Part shown: one piece after another, positions 45,301 through 54,869 of the stretch | How the letters are laid out: every line of letters begins with the position of its first letter | Numbering within the stretch: position 1 is the first letter of the stretch | Origin: Mytilus galloprovincialis | Lineage: Eukaryota > Mollusca > Bivalvia > Mytilida > Mytilidae | Direction of reading: 5' to 3' | Assembly (NCBI RefSeq): GCF_965363235.1 | Contig: NC_134840.1 | Span: 60,134,793 to 60,198,792 of the forward strand | DNA: 64,000 nt | The notes under the pieces: generated by a model | What the model was told of the DNA's origin: nothing | Database searches by the model: none | The model's input: only the letters and a program-made list of their open reading frames with translations | Position numbers and translations under genes: made by a program

Positions 45301-47101
45301 TGCTTCCTTTGTTTAATATTCACATAGACCAAGGTGAGCGACACAGGCTCTTTAGAGCCTCTAGTTTTGCAATAAGTCCAAAACAGTGTAAGGGAGGTAA
45401 ATCAGAACATACCAAACATTGTATGTTAACTGTTTTGAATTACCTCCCTTACATTGCTTTTAGATTGTCTTAACTGTCCATTGACTAGAAAAACCTAGTT
45501 TCCCCCCTTTTTTTGCCCCTAATTCCCCTTTTTTTTTTTACCGTAATTCCAAAACATTTGAGCCATAAACCCCCAAAGTCATAAGTAACCATCCGTTAAT
45601 GGTATGGAAACTTGTGGTATAATTTCAGAGAGATTCATACACTTAAACACAAGTTATTGTTTGAAAACTACAAAAATGCTTATTTTGGGCCCCTTTTTGG
45701 TCCCTAATTCCTAAACTATTTGGACCATAACCCCCAAAATCTATCCAAACCTTCCTTTAATGATATTGAACCTTCTGGTAAAAATTTATAGAGATCCATT
45801 CACTAAATCTGAAGTTATTGTCCTGCAAACCTAGTTTTTCCCTTTTTTGCCCCTAATTCCCCCTTTTCAGCCCCTAATTCCAAAACATTTTGAGACATAA
45901 CCCCCCAAAGTCATTACTAACCATTCCTTTATGGTATGGAAACTTGTGGTATTATTTTAGAGAGATTCATACACTAAACCACAAGTTATTGTTTGAAAAC
46001 TACAAAAATGCTTATTTTGGGCCCCCTTTTTGGCCCCTAATTCCTAAACTATTCGGACCATAACCCCAAAAATCAGTCCCAACCTTCCTTTAGTGGTATT
46101 TAACCTTCAGGTAAAAATTTATAGAGATCCATTCACTAAATCTGAAGTTATTGTCCGGAAACTAAATGTGTCTTCGGACGACGACGACATGATACCATTA
46201 TACGACTGCGGTCGTATAAAAAGAAGATGTGGAATGATTACCAATGAGACAACTCTTCATAAGAGACCAAATGACATAGAAATTAACAACTATAGGTCAC
46301 TGTACGGTCTTCAACAATGAGCCAGCCCATAATGGATAGTCAGCTATTTGTAAGAAAGTATGTTTATATCATTAAAATAAGTTTTTATATAAAAATTGAA
46401 TTAAAACAATGGCTATCATAGCATAGCAATTTTAAATATGAATTGAGAGACAGTGCAAGAACCCTAAATCTTTGGTGCTTGTGGAAGAATATTTCACCCA
46501 AAGGATAATTGCCAACTTTATATCATCTTTTATTTATATTTTATATTTTAGCAATCAGTTAATAATATCAACAACTCTTATCTTGATCCATATAAGAAAA
46601 GTATAGAGGAGAATTTTAAATCAGTGAAGACAACACTCAATGAAGAGCATAAGGATGGTACAAGGAAATTATTACCAGAACAAAAAGAATGGTAAGATTC
46701 ACTCAATATTCACCATAAAAAAAATATAGCACTTTTAAAAAACTTTATAAACCACCATGTATTTCTATCATTTATCTAAACTTTTGAAAAGTACCAATAA
46801 AAGTACAGCAAAGAACATAAAATAAAAATATGTACGTGAAAATTATAAACACCATTATACTTTATAAAACACTAAAAGTAAATGTTCCCCGTTATAGAAA
46901 GGAAGCTCAAAATATTTTATAGTTATACATTATCTTCAACACCATTTTTTTTAATACAAGTGTAAAGATTATTTTAAAAAAAATATTTATTTCAGGTTGT
47001 TACAATTAACCAGTGGAATAGCTAATTTGATCTCAAGGTTTCCTATAGAATTAACTCAAGAAATGGTACAACCTGCCTTAGTTTTACAACAGCAATCCTA
47101 A
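39384..47101 (+). CDS. Unrecognised host gene, at least seven coding exons (3' part; 5' exons not found)
   Basis: Exons with GT-AG borders and fully compatible phases are 39384-39502, 40008-40062, 40760-40827, 43451-43556, 44333-44451, 46552-46691 and 46996-47101 (stop TAA at 47099). Together they encode about 237 residues beginning '(V)DVRLHEPLLSRDVTPID' and ending 'MVQPALVLQQQS'. The protein is hydrophilic and predicted largely helical, with Leu-rich stretches ('SLNQLKYLAHQINSDL', 'WLLQLTSGIANLISRF'), no signal peptide, no membrane segment and no motif I recognise. The first exon found starts in phase 2, so upstream exons exist beyond it. Exon 2 has a CAGCAG tandem acceptor that would toggle one Gln. 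Introns 3 and 5 are full of repeats. Possibly a subunit of a larger complex, but that is only a guess. Confidence 0.8.
41092..42186. mobile_element. 1.1-kb non-autonomous element, 8-9-bp TSD, GATTGTCCCAC subterminal repeats
   Basis: TTATTCAC (possibly CTTATTCAC) flanks both sides (41084-41091, 42187-42194). The ends are imperfect inverted repeats of about 34 bp sharing CCGATTGTCCCACTTTTT. Three direct copies of the (C/T)GATTGTCCCAC word lie within about 90 bp of the left end and three more within 110 bp of the right end, plus the inverted terminal one. An 8-bp TSD fits the hAT superfamily. The interior carries 'aaaagtataaaat' repeats and nested family C (41308-41362) and A (41588-41722) fragments. 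It sits in intron 3 of the host gene. Confidence 0.7.
42254..43335. repeat. Minisatellite, about 26 copies of a 41-bp unit, intronic
   Basis: The unit contains 'gataacacatgacataaagg' and 'ccagtgatttctata'. I count 26 'acatgacata' words over 1.08 kb. Unit variants differ mainly by 'ggggtgg' versus 'ggggatagg' (40-42 bp). Frames read through it on the minus strand only because the unit happens to lack stops. It ends about 115 bp before the exon at 43451. Confidence 0.92.
44871..45364 (+). mobile_element. Helitron-like non-autonomous element
   Basis: The 3' end has a perfect hairpin AGGCTCTTTAGAGCCT (45345-45360) directly followed by CTAG (45361-45364) and a T, the Helitron-type terminus. The 5' end carries another stem, 'gctcacctggccc' with 'gggccaagtgagc'. 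From memory this repeat is widespread in molluscs. It has no coding capacity. It is inserted in family F copy F3. Confidence 0.6.
45381..45460. mobile_element. 80-bp MITE with GTAAGGGAGGTAA ends
   Basis: Left 'cagtgtaagggaggtaa' and right 'ttacctcccttacattg' are inverted. The same terminal word occurs at 59485 and near the window end (63955-63975). Confidence 0.5.
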
Positions 47102-48730
47102 CATAGGAAACAAGTCAAGAACAATGTTAATACGGACCACATGTCTTCATGAAATATATCCATCACAAATGCATTTTTTTTTTCTGCACATTTCGACTGT
47201 TTATTAGATTTTTCGAAATGATTTTTAAGTTTTCCACAAGTATCATATACAAACTCTCAAAGACACTGAAACCATTGTAGTTTTCTATTCTTTTTTGAAA
47301 CCCCCAGTATGAAAACTTACTTGGCTGTTGTCAAATGTATCTACAATCATTTATTGTGCAATACGGTATTATTTTAATTTTTTTTACCTTTGTAACTAGG
47401 AATTTAGGGTAATTTATCGGTATGTGTTTTATAAGATATGTCTAATGCAGTAAAATTTATATAGAGGTTTGGTGCACATTTTAATTCAAAGCATGAATTC
47501 ATCTTAAAATGTATGTTAATATTTTGAAAATGCTTAACCTATGGTGACTCACAGTTGCTTACTACTATGCCATTTGGTCTCTTATGGAGGGTTATTTCAT
47601 TGGCAATCATACCACATCTTCTTATTCTTTACACCTTATCGCTATTTGAAAATCTGTTTCGCTTGACCCAAGAATTTGTTTTGCTTTAACTGTTGACCTC
47701 ATACAACAATCAATTTTCCATTATGGCGTCAGATATTTTCTATCATGACGTCAAAATTTACGGGAACTTTTGTGTTGTCCAGTTATGGCAGACAAATAGC
47801 GATAAGGTGTATTGAAATATAAAAGCAACATTTTCCTTTAATTTGTAAAATGACTTATTGCAGCTTTTATCCAGTCATTGCATTACTTTAATTTGTCTAG
47901 GAAAACAGCTGTCATTGTACATTTAATATTTTATATTTTTGAATCTCCTGTTTTGCATTGTTAGATATCAGTAAATGGATGTTGTATGATACAGCAATTA
48001 TTTGTAAAAATCAGTTTGCTTTGTAGAGGTGTAAATGAGGAGGAGGTCTGGATTAGGTGTTCTTATTTTCTCTAAATTTATAACTTAATCATTATGTTTA
48101 TTGTATCATATTTACATATTCCATTATTATATTGAAAAAGATCTTTCTTACATTTGTCTATGCACATTATAGATTTGTATATGTCTGTTACTTTTTTTCA
48201 CAATTTTCTTTGGAAATTAAAGGCAAACATTGAATATAGCATGATACTTTCATTGTAAGGCTAAGCTAAAGTATGGGAAAATACCATATGCTCCGGCCAC
48301 TTTCTAGTGGGGCATAAAAATCAGTTGCTTGTCAAAAAGCATACGAAAATGGACAATTTGGATGTTGAGTATATGTCACAGTATTTTTTAGGATACTGTA
48401 TTTCGTGTTAAGTCCTTTCATACCAACTTCGTGGCCATTTAATTTTGTGATTTTCAAATTTACTTGATGTAATTCAATAAGAAAAGATTCAAGTTTTACA
48501 AGATCGTGACGATTTATATTCGCGTTCTTTTCCTACTCACAAAGGTCCCGAAAATAAATCGCTTGCTAAAATTAGTTGGTTTACAGTATACTGGTAGTTT
48601 GTCATTTATCATCATGATCATTCTGTGTAGTTTATATGTTTATCATTTGGTGCAACTATAACAGCTAGTAACTTTATTTGGGGTTATTTTTGTTTGTTTT
48701 TGTTTGTGAATAAAATCATTTGTTTATTTT
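47102..48730 (+). other. Probable 3'-UTR and downstream region of the seven-exon gene
   Basis: Follows the stop at 47099-47101. An AATAAA is at 48709-48714, which would give a UTR of about 1.6 kb; an earlier site may be used. It contains a family A fragment (47540-47625) and a TA-flanked MITE (47632-47809). Confidence 0.3.
47632..47809. mobile_element. 178-bp TA-flanked MITE (Tc1/mariner-like ends)
   Basis: Starts CACCTTATCGCTATTTG and ends CAAATAGCGATAAGGTG, a perfect 17-bp inverted repeat, with TA on both sides (47630-47631, 47810-47811). It sits at the very end of a family A fragment. Non-coding. Confidence 0.75.
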
Positions 48731-49546
48731 GACTCTTCATTTCTTAGTGAATTTATTCTGTTTTATTCCATCATTTCATGTTCTCTGTTAGTGGACTTTT
48801 TATTATCTTGTCTGAAATTATGAACCCAATATCAAGCAAATTTAACAGCAATGATTTGCATTGAAGATCTCTAAAAAATTGTCCCATTTTTTTCTGGTCA
48901 ATCAAACCATGGAAGTATTATATTGACAGGAACTCCAACGAAAAATTAGCACATTCGCACCCCACTGATTTCTTTAGGAAAATAAAAGGTTCCGACTCAG
49001 TATGTCAAGTATGTGATAACTCCTTTGTAGGGTATCTGCGATGCCGCCCTCGCGTGTGTAGTTTACAGAAACTGATCTTATCACGTGATCTGTTATCGAG
49101 GGTCTAATCTACCTACCAATGTAAATAAACACGGAAACTCCCGTGGCTAATTGCGAATCGCTACATGAATAACGACACCTGTTTCTATTCAATAATTAAA
49201 GACTACAGCTGAAACAATCTTAAAAATCGGTCCATATTTAACAGAATGACAAAAGAAAAATAACTGTATTTGGAAAGAAGATAAGATTATTTTTAGTTTT
49301 GTCTAATATGTTTTTATCACTAGAACTAGGAAATCGGGAAATATCGGATTATGCAGATTACATGACTCTGAAGTAGAGTGTTTGCAGAAAATAATTTGAT
49401 GTCCGTGTAGTGTGCCTGATGGCGCCTGATAACTCAAATTTTAAGTTAAAGATTGTAAATTTTAATCGAGTGTAACACAAATATTAATAGTTTCTCGATC
49501 GTAAAATGTAACTTAACATATTTATAGAAATTGTTTTAAGCACTAA

Positions 49547-49834
49547 AGCAGCAACCATTTGATTTTCTGGGGGGGGGGGGGGCTATGGTTTTTTTTGGAA
49601 AAAAAAGTTTGTTTCCAGTTTTTGGAGAAAAAAATAATTTGTTTTTGATTCTGAGAAAAAAAAATTGTTTGTTTCACCCTCAGCTGCCACTAAATGTAAT
49701 GCTAAAATTGAAAGAAAAAAATTGTTTTCGACTTGTCGCGAAAAAAATAGATTGTTTTTCACCGCAGGCGAAAAAAAAAGTTTGTACAGAGAAAAAAACC
49801 ATAGCCCCCCCCAGAAAATCAAATGGTTGCTGCC
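49547..49834. mobile_element. 288-bp MITE with TAA TSD (PIF/Harbinger-like)
   Basis: The ends are '(a)gcagcaaccatttgattt' and its inverse, with matching G-run and C-run further in, so the TIR is about 45 bp. TAA is outside both ends (49544-49546, 49835-49837), as in PIF/Harbinger elements. The interior is built of A-run/TTTGTTT subrepeats that give spurious frames on both strands. Confidence 0.7.
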
Positions 49835-49864
49835 TAAGAGGTGGATAATTATACGCCCGTGATT

Positions 49865-50071
49865 GTCTCTAGTATGTATCAAGTTAAAACACAGATTACA
49901 TGTACACCTTCTTTTTTTTTTAAATTCAACCTGGTCCGAGATTGCTCTGGCGTTTGACGGATTTGCTTTGGGAAATTTATAAAATTTTCTTTTTGTTGAA
50001 ATGAATGAAACATTTGACACCGGACTTTCAGTAAACAATTCAACAAGTGATTTGTTAGCAGTAAACCTCAA
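49865..50071 (-). CDS. Coding-like fragment, unrecognised, inside the 2.1-kb transposon
   Basis: On the minus strand the frame 'ANKSLVELFTESPVSNVSFI' through 'KFPKANPSNARAISDQVEF' has normal protein composition, unlike the poly-A/T MITE sequence that follows it in the same frame. It lies downstream of the PHD-like piece in the same orientation and may be another exon of the same element-borne gene. No domain is recognised. Confidence 0.3.
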
Positions 50072-50389
50072 TTATACATGCAGATTACAACTATTTGTTT
50101 CCTTACACAAGACATTTATTATAATTCAATATAAACATAAGAAGATATGATTGCCAATAAGACTACTCTCCACCAGAGATCAAATGAAACAGAAGTTTTC
50201 AACTATAGGTCACCTTACAGCCTTAAACATATTTTAGCAAATCCATTTCATATATGAAAAAAATTCTATTGGCCTGATTATGCACAAAACAAATAACAGA
50301 GAAACAAATAAGCGAATATAAAGAATAAATAGATATTTGCGATTGAAAAAGATGTCCATGCAAACGATTATGTTTTTTTTTTCTGTTTT

Positions 50390-50395
50390 GTTTTT

Positions 50396-50426
<31 letters not shown>

Positions 50427-50427
50427 G
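50390..50427. repeat. T-run followed by G-run homopolymer tract
   Basis: About 16 T directly followed by about 23 G. Likely length-unstable, and its length in the assembly is uncertain. Confidence 0.8.
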
Positions 50428-50559
50428 TCATATGGCATCTGTTTGAAATTAATCAGTTAGTTGTCAGTAATGATTTTGTTTCACATTGGTAGCGCAAAAG
50501 GGGTATGGTAAATTTTTTACTACAACTGAATCAAATGAAGAATAGCATTACTTTTTTTT

Positions 50560-50718
50560 TCAGTAAACTGATATGGCGGAACTGTGGTGGAAAAATTTTG
50601 TTTTGCAGTCGGGTCCTTCACACGGAATCATCTTTTCTATTGAACATGTTTCAGATTTACAAAAGCAATAAAACTCTTCAATTTCTTCTCCCGATAATTT
50701 TTTCAAATTCTTCATCAT
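50560..50718 (-). CDS. Partial PHD-like zinc finger inside a TIR element
   Basis: A 52-residue open frame (from a Met at 50718) reads EEFYCFCKSETCSIEKMIPC and then EGPDCKTKFFHHSS. The spacing C-x-C ... M-I-x-C-E-x3-C ... F-F-H fits the first four cysteines and the histidine of a PHD finger. The last cysteine pair is missing, as if a splice donor or a break lies near 50570. PHD fingers are known as chromatin-reading modules and also occur in some transposon-borne proteins. The enclosing TIRs imply the latter, but capture of a host exon is possible. Too short for certainty. Confidence 0.4.
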   Translation of the reverse strand: MMKNLKKLSGEEIEEFYCFCKSETCSIEKMIPCEGPDCKTKFFHHSSAISVY

Positions 50719-51281
50719 CAAAATCGTGCATGTCCATATTGATTAGTGAAATATTTGTAAATGTTGATAGTTTATTAACATAGAAAACCTAAAACTATAA
50801 ATTATCAACTGTCAAATATTGGCATGGTCGTTAAATGTCATATCCTTGACATTTATGTATACATCCGGTTACTTCGGTAAATTCCGTAATTACGAGTATC
50901 CCGAAAACGTCGTTGAACCCATGCATCGATACAACTAATTGAAAGATGTCAAATTAATTAACAGATACTTAACGATTTTGCGGCATCGCACTATAAACGT
51001 TTGAAGTCGGTTTGTTGGAGTTCCTGTCAATATAATACTTCCATGATCAAACAAAGCAAAATGTTTCAAACTGTTTGAAATAATAAAACAAAGACTACAC
51101 AGACAAGTCCTCATTTCTGGCTGATCATTGGACAAAGGACTTGGCTAAATATGTATCAAAATTGGGGAAGCAGGAAGGTCCTTTATCTAAACACATCAGT
51201 TTGTTTTAGGAAGTATCAAGACAAATAATGGGTCTGGGCCTGTATCGGTGCATACAATTGATTTAGGTATAACAATCAGTA

Positions 51282-51420
51282 TGATTGCCAATGAGACAAC
51301 TCTCCACAAGAGACCAAATAACACAGAAATTACTTACTTTAGATCACTGTACAGCCTTCAACAATGAGTAAAGCCCATACCTCAGTCTGTTATGAATGGC
51401 CTGAAATGGTTACTAGACCT
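51282..51420 (-). repeat. Dispersed repeat family A (reverse), partly included in tandem duplication
   Basis: 'atgattgccaatgagacaac' to 'acaatgagtaaagcccatac'. The 1.6-kb duplicated unit starts within it (near 51337). Confidence 0.65.
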
Positions 51421-52934
51421 GCCTTTCACTTGTGGGATGCAGGTAAAATCAAGACATGAGAAGATATCCTGGATTCTGATTACATAACAAACCTATTGAA
51501 TTTAGTGGAATTTTTAGGGTGTCATAGTTTTCTGTTTGAATCCTATTGTAGTCCCCCACAAATCAGGTTTTAATCTGAATCAAGTACTGCTTAAAAGAAA
51601 CCATTTTGATGTTTATCATGGGCTCCTTTATCACTAGTACTAGAATATGTGGCTTTAAATGGTTAAAATTATAAAGTTCTGAAGAAAATGGTGTTCAGTT
51701 CTGAAGAAGAAATCAAAATCAAAATTATAAAAGTGTACACACTGAAATGTCTTGCCTACTTTCCTGATCATGTTTGAATTCATATGGCATGTACATCTTA
51801 TAATCCTTCCATACACCAAAATTGTTGACCCAGTGCTAACATTATCTGAGAAATAGACCTTACCCACAAAAACTTAAAATTAACCAATAAATTGATAAAA
51901 TGAGGCCAGGGTCAGATGGTCATGTACACCGTACAATCAATTCATATCTTAAACAAAAGTTGTCCTATTACTTATAGAATCTGAGGTATGGACTTCACTT
52001 TGAAACTTAACCTTGATCACTAATCCATGAAATGAGGTCATAATTGGGTGAACTCTTTTCAACAGATTTGAAAACCTTGCAAGGATACCATATACCAATT
52101 AGAAATTGTAGTCCTATTACTCATCATAAGTGAGCAATTCATGTTTTATTTAAAACTATATACTTGTTCTCGAGTCATCAAACCATATGATTGATGTCAA
52201 AGACATTGAAAAAATAAGAGGCAGAGACTCCTTTACATTAGGTTCATATTTAAAAGGTATGATGTAACTAGGTCTTCTACCTTCTGAAATATAAAGCGTT
52301 ATACAAAAAAGATGCCACCACAACTGCCAGATTAGTATTCCTTACTCTCACATACAGGGACTTTCCCAAAGGCAAAATGAATCCATAACGAGCAGAAATC
52401 TGCATGCTCTGTTGCAGGTTTAAGGTTTATGGGCTTTTATCAAAGTTGGGGGGTCAAGTGAAAAGAATCTACTTTTTTAAGTCAAAGGTAACTGGAAATA
52501 TTTATAAGGGACCGTGTTGTGAATGCTTTTTATTTGACATGTTTCTAGTTATGTTCCATAAATTATTATGACTAGTATGTTTTATTAAATATACCCTGTG
52601 TATTTATGGTGGAATGATATAGGGATTTTGATGTAGAGTATGTAAATAGAGCAAAATTAGGCCACCAAATGAATACATCATCATCTTCATTCTAATACAG
52701 TATAAACAACTTGACCAAATTCAGACTAACTCATTGAAGAGCACAAACAAGCAAATTTGTATGGTTCTTAAGCTTATACATGTAGTACATTTGATGTACA
52801 CTTGAACTGAAGTAAACTAGAAATGATAAGAAGGTAAAAGGATCTACCAAATAGAGGGAATCGCCTGTATCCTTGCACAATAAAGTTCATCAAGCATGAT
52901 GATTGATCGTCATTGTGTAGAATAAATTGTTATA
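51337..52934. repeat. 1.6-kb tandem duplication, unit 1
   Basis: Matches 52935-54532 at an offset of 1598 bp with only a handful of differences (for example near 51997, 52398, 52700 and 52900). It contains dispersed-repeat sequence ('ctgaggtatggacttcactt'). The identical 70-residue frames on the minus strand (51655-51867 and 53253-53465) have no recognisable product. Confidence 0.9.
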
Positions 52935-54532
52935 CTTTAGATCACTGTACAGCCTTCAACAATGAGTAAAGCCCATACCTCAGTCTGTTATGAATGGCCT
53001 GAAATGGTTACTAGACCTGCCTTTCACTTGTGGGATGCAGGTAAAATCAAGACATGAGAAGATATCCTGGATTCTGATTACATAACAAACCTATTGAATT
53101 TAGTGGAATTTTTAGGGTGTCATAGTTTTCTGTTTGAATCCTATTGTAGTCCCCCACAAATCAGGTTTTAATCTGAATCAAGTACTGCTTAAAAGAAACC
53201 ATTTTGATGTTTATCATGGGCTCCTTTATCACTAGTACTAGAATATGTGGCTTTAAATGGTTAAAATTATAAAGTTCTGAAGAAAATGGTGTTCAGTTCT
53301 GAAGAAGAAATCAAAATCAAAATTATAAAAGTGTACACACTGAAATGTCTTGCCTACTTTCCTGATCATGTTTGAATTCATATGGCATGTACATCTTATA
53401 ATCCTTCCATACACCAAAATTGTTGACCCAGTGCTAACATTATCTGAGAAATAGACCTTACCCACAAAAACTTAAAATTAACCAATAAATTGATAAAATG
53501 AGGCCAGGGTCAGATGGTCATGTACACCGTACAATCAATTCATATCTTAAACAAAAGTTGTCCTATTACTTATAGAATCTGAGGTATGGACTTCACTTTG
53601 AAACTTCACCTTGATCACTAATCCATGAAATGAGGTCATAATTGGGTGAACTCTTTTCAACAGATTTGAAAACCTTGCAAGGATACCATATACCAATTAG
53701 AAATTGTAGTCCTATTACTCATCATAAGTGAGCAATTCATGTTTTATTTAAAACTATATACTTGTTCTCGAGTCATCAAACCATATGATTGATGTCAAAG
53801 ACATTGAAAAAATAAGAGGCAGAGACTCCTTTACATTAGGTTCATATTTAAAAGGTATGATGTAACTAGGTCTTCTACCTTCTGAAATATAAAGCGTTAT
53901 ACAAAAAAGATGCCACCACAACTGCCAGATTAGTATTCCTTACTCTCACATACAGGGACTTTCCCAAAGGCAAAATGAATCCATAACAAGCAGAAATCTG
54001 CATGCTCTGTTGCAGGTTTAAGGTTTATGGGCTTTTATCAAAGTTGGGGGGTCAAGTGAAAAGAATCTACTTTTTTAAGTCAAAGGTAACTGGAAATATT
54101 TATAAGGGACCGTGTTGTGAATGCTTTTTATTTGACATGTTTCTAGTTATGTTCCATAAATTATTATGACTAGTATGTTTTATTAAATATACCCTGTGTA
54201 TTTATGGTGGAATGATATAGGGATTTTGATGTAGAGTATGTAAATAGAGCAAAATTAGGCCACCAAATGAATACATCATCATCTTCATTCTAATATAAAC
54301 AACTTGACCAAATTCAGACTAACTCATTGAAGAGCACAAACAAGCAAATTTGTATGGTTCTTAAGCTTATACATGTAGTACATTTGATGTACACTTGAAC
54401 TGAAGTAAACTAGAAATGATAAGAAGGTCAAAGGATCTACCAAATAGAGGGAATCGCCTGTATCCTTGCACCAATAAAGTTCATCAAGCATGATGATTGA
54501 TCGTCATTGTGCAGAATAAATTGTTGTTCTGA
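52935..54532. repeat. 1.6-kb tandem duplication, unit 2
   Basis: Head-to-tail copy of 51337-52934. The junction falls inside the truncated family A sequence: unit 2 starts at 'tactttagatcactgtacag' directly after the end of unit 1. Confidence 0.9.
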
Positions 54533-54727
54533 AGGTACACACTTCTCTAATGCTGATTATCAATTATAAGAATTTTTATTTGCTGTATAATTCATGCCAT
54601 ATAGCATCTCATATTTTTCCATCGCTCACTCTACATTGGAAGGAAATTATGTCCTCTAAAACCAAAATTTTGACGGAATTGCAACTTACTCAAAAGTGGT
54701 CTATTGTTTCATATTTTGTTGTTCCTC

Positions 54728-54868
54728 GGCCTTTAATAGCTTATAATATGGTTTGGGTTTTGCTCATTGATAAAAGTCGTACAGTGACAATAGTATACAT
54801 CCTTGTAATTAAGTCTTTGTTAAATGGATTATGGTTGGCTCATTGGAAACTTTACCACATCTCATTTT
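54728..54868 (+). repeat. Dispersed repeat family A, diverged
   Basis: 'ctttaatagcttataatatg', 'attgataaaagtcgtacag' and 'gctcattggaaactttacca' follow family A order. This explains part of the 110-residue frame here, which is not a gene. Confidence 0.5.
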
Positions 54869-54869
54869 T

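Larger units (their letters stand above)
44600..46222. mobile_element. Family F element copy F3 with nested insertions
   Basis: The left arm TTTATACAACCGCAG (44612) pairs with the right arm CTGCGGTCGTATAAA (46206-46220) with one mismatch. The interior has an internal tandem duplication (about 45489-45829 and 45830-46157). A Helitron-like element (44871-45364) and a short MITE (45381-45460) sit inside. Intronic (intron 5). Confidence 0.65.
48908..51045. mobile_element. 2.1-kb DNA transposon with perfect 32-bp TIRs and 7-bp TSD
   Basis: The left end 48908-48939 (CATGGAAGTATTATATTGAC...) and right end 51014-51045 are identical inverted repeats of 32 bp. ATCAAAC flanks both sides (48901-48907, 51046-51052). 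Nested inside are a TAA-flanked MITE (49547-49834), a reverse family A fragment (50135-50232) and a T/G homopolymer tract. Coding-like minus-strand pieces occur at 50560-50718 (PHD-like) and about 49865-50071. No transposase is identified, so the superfamily is open. Confidence 0.7.

Noticed and set aside
49583-50438. Long minus- and plus-strand frames rich in Lys/Phe/Pro
   Set aside because: They arise from A, T, G and C homopolymer runs in a MITE and a low-complexity tract. Only the distal part of one (49865-50071) has normal composition.
51655-53465. Two identical 70-residue frames as a conserved gene pair
   Set aside because: Identity is explained by the recent 1.6-kb tandem duplication; there is no protein family signal.
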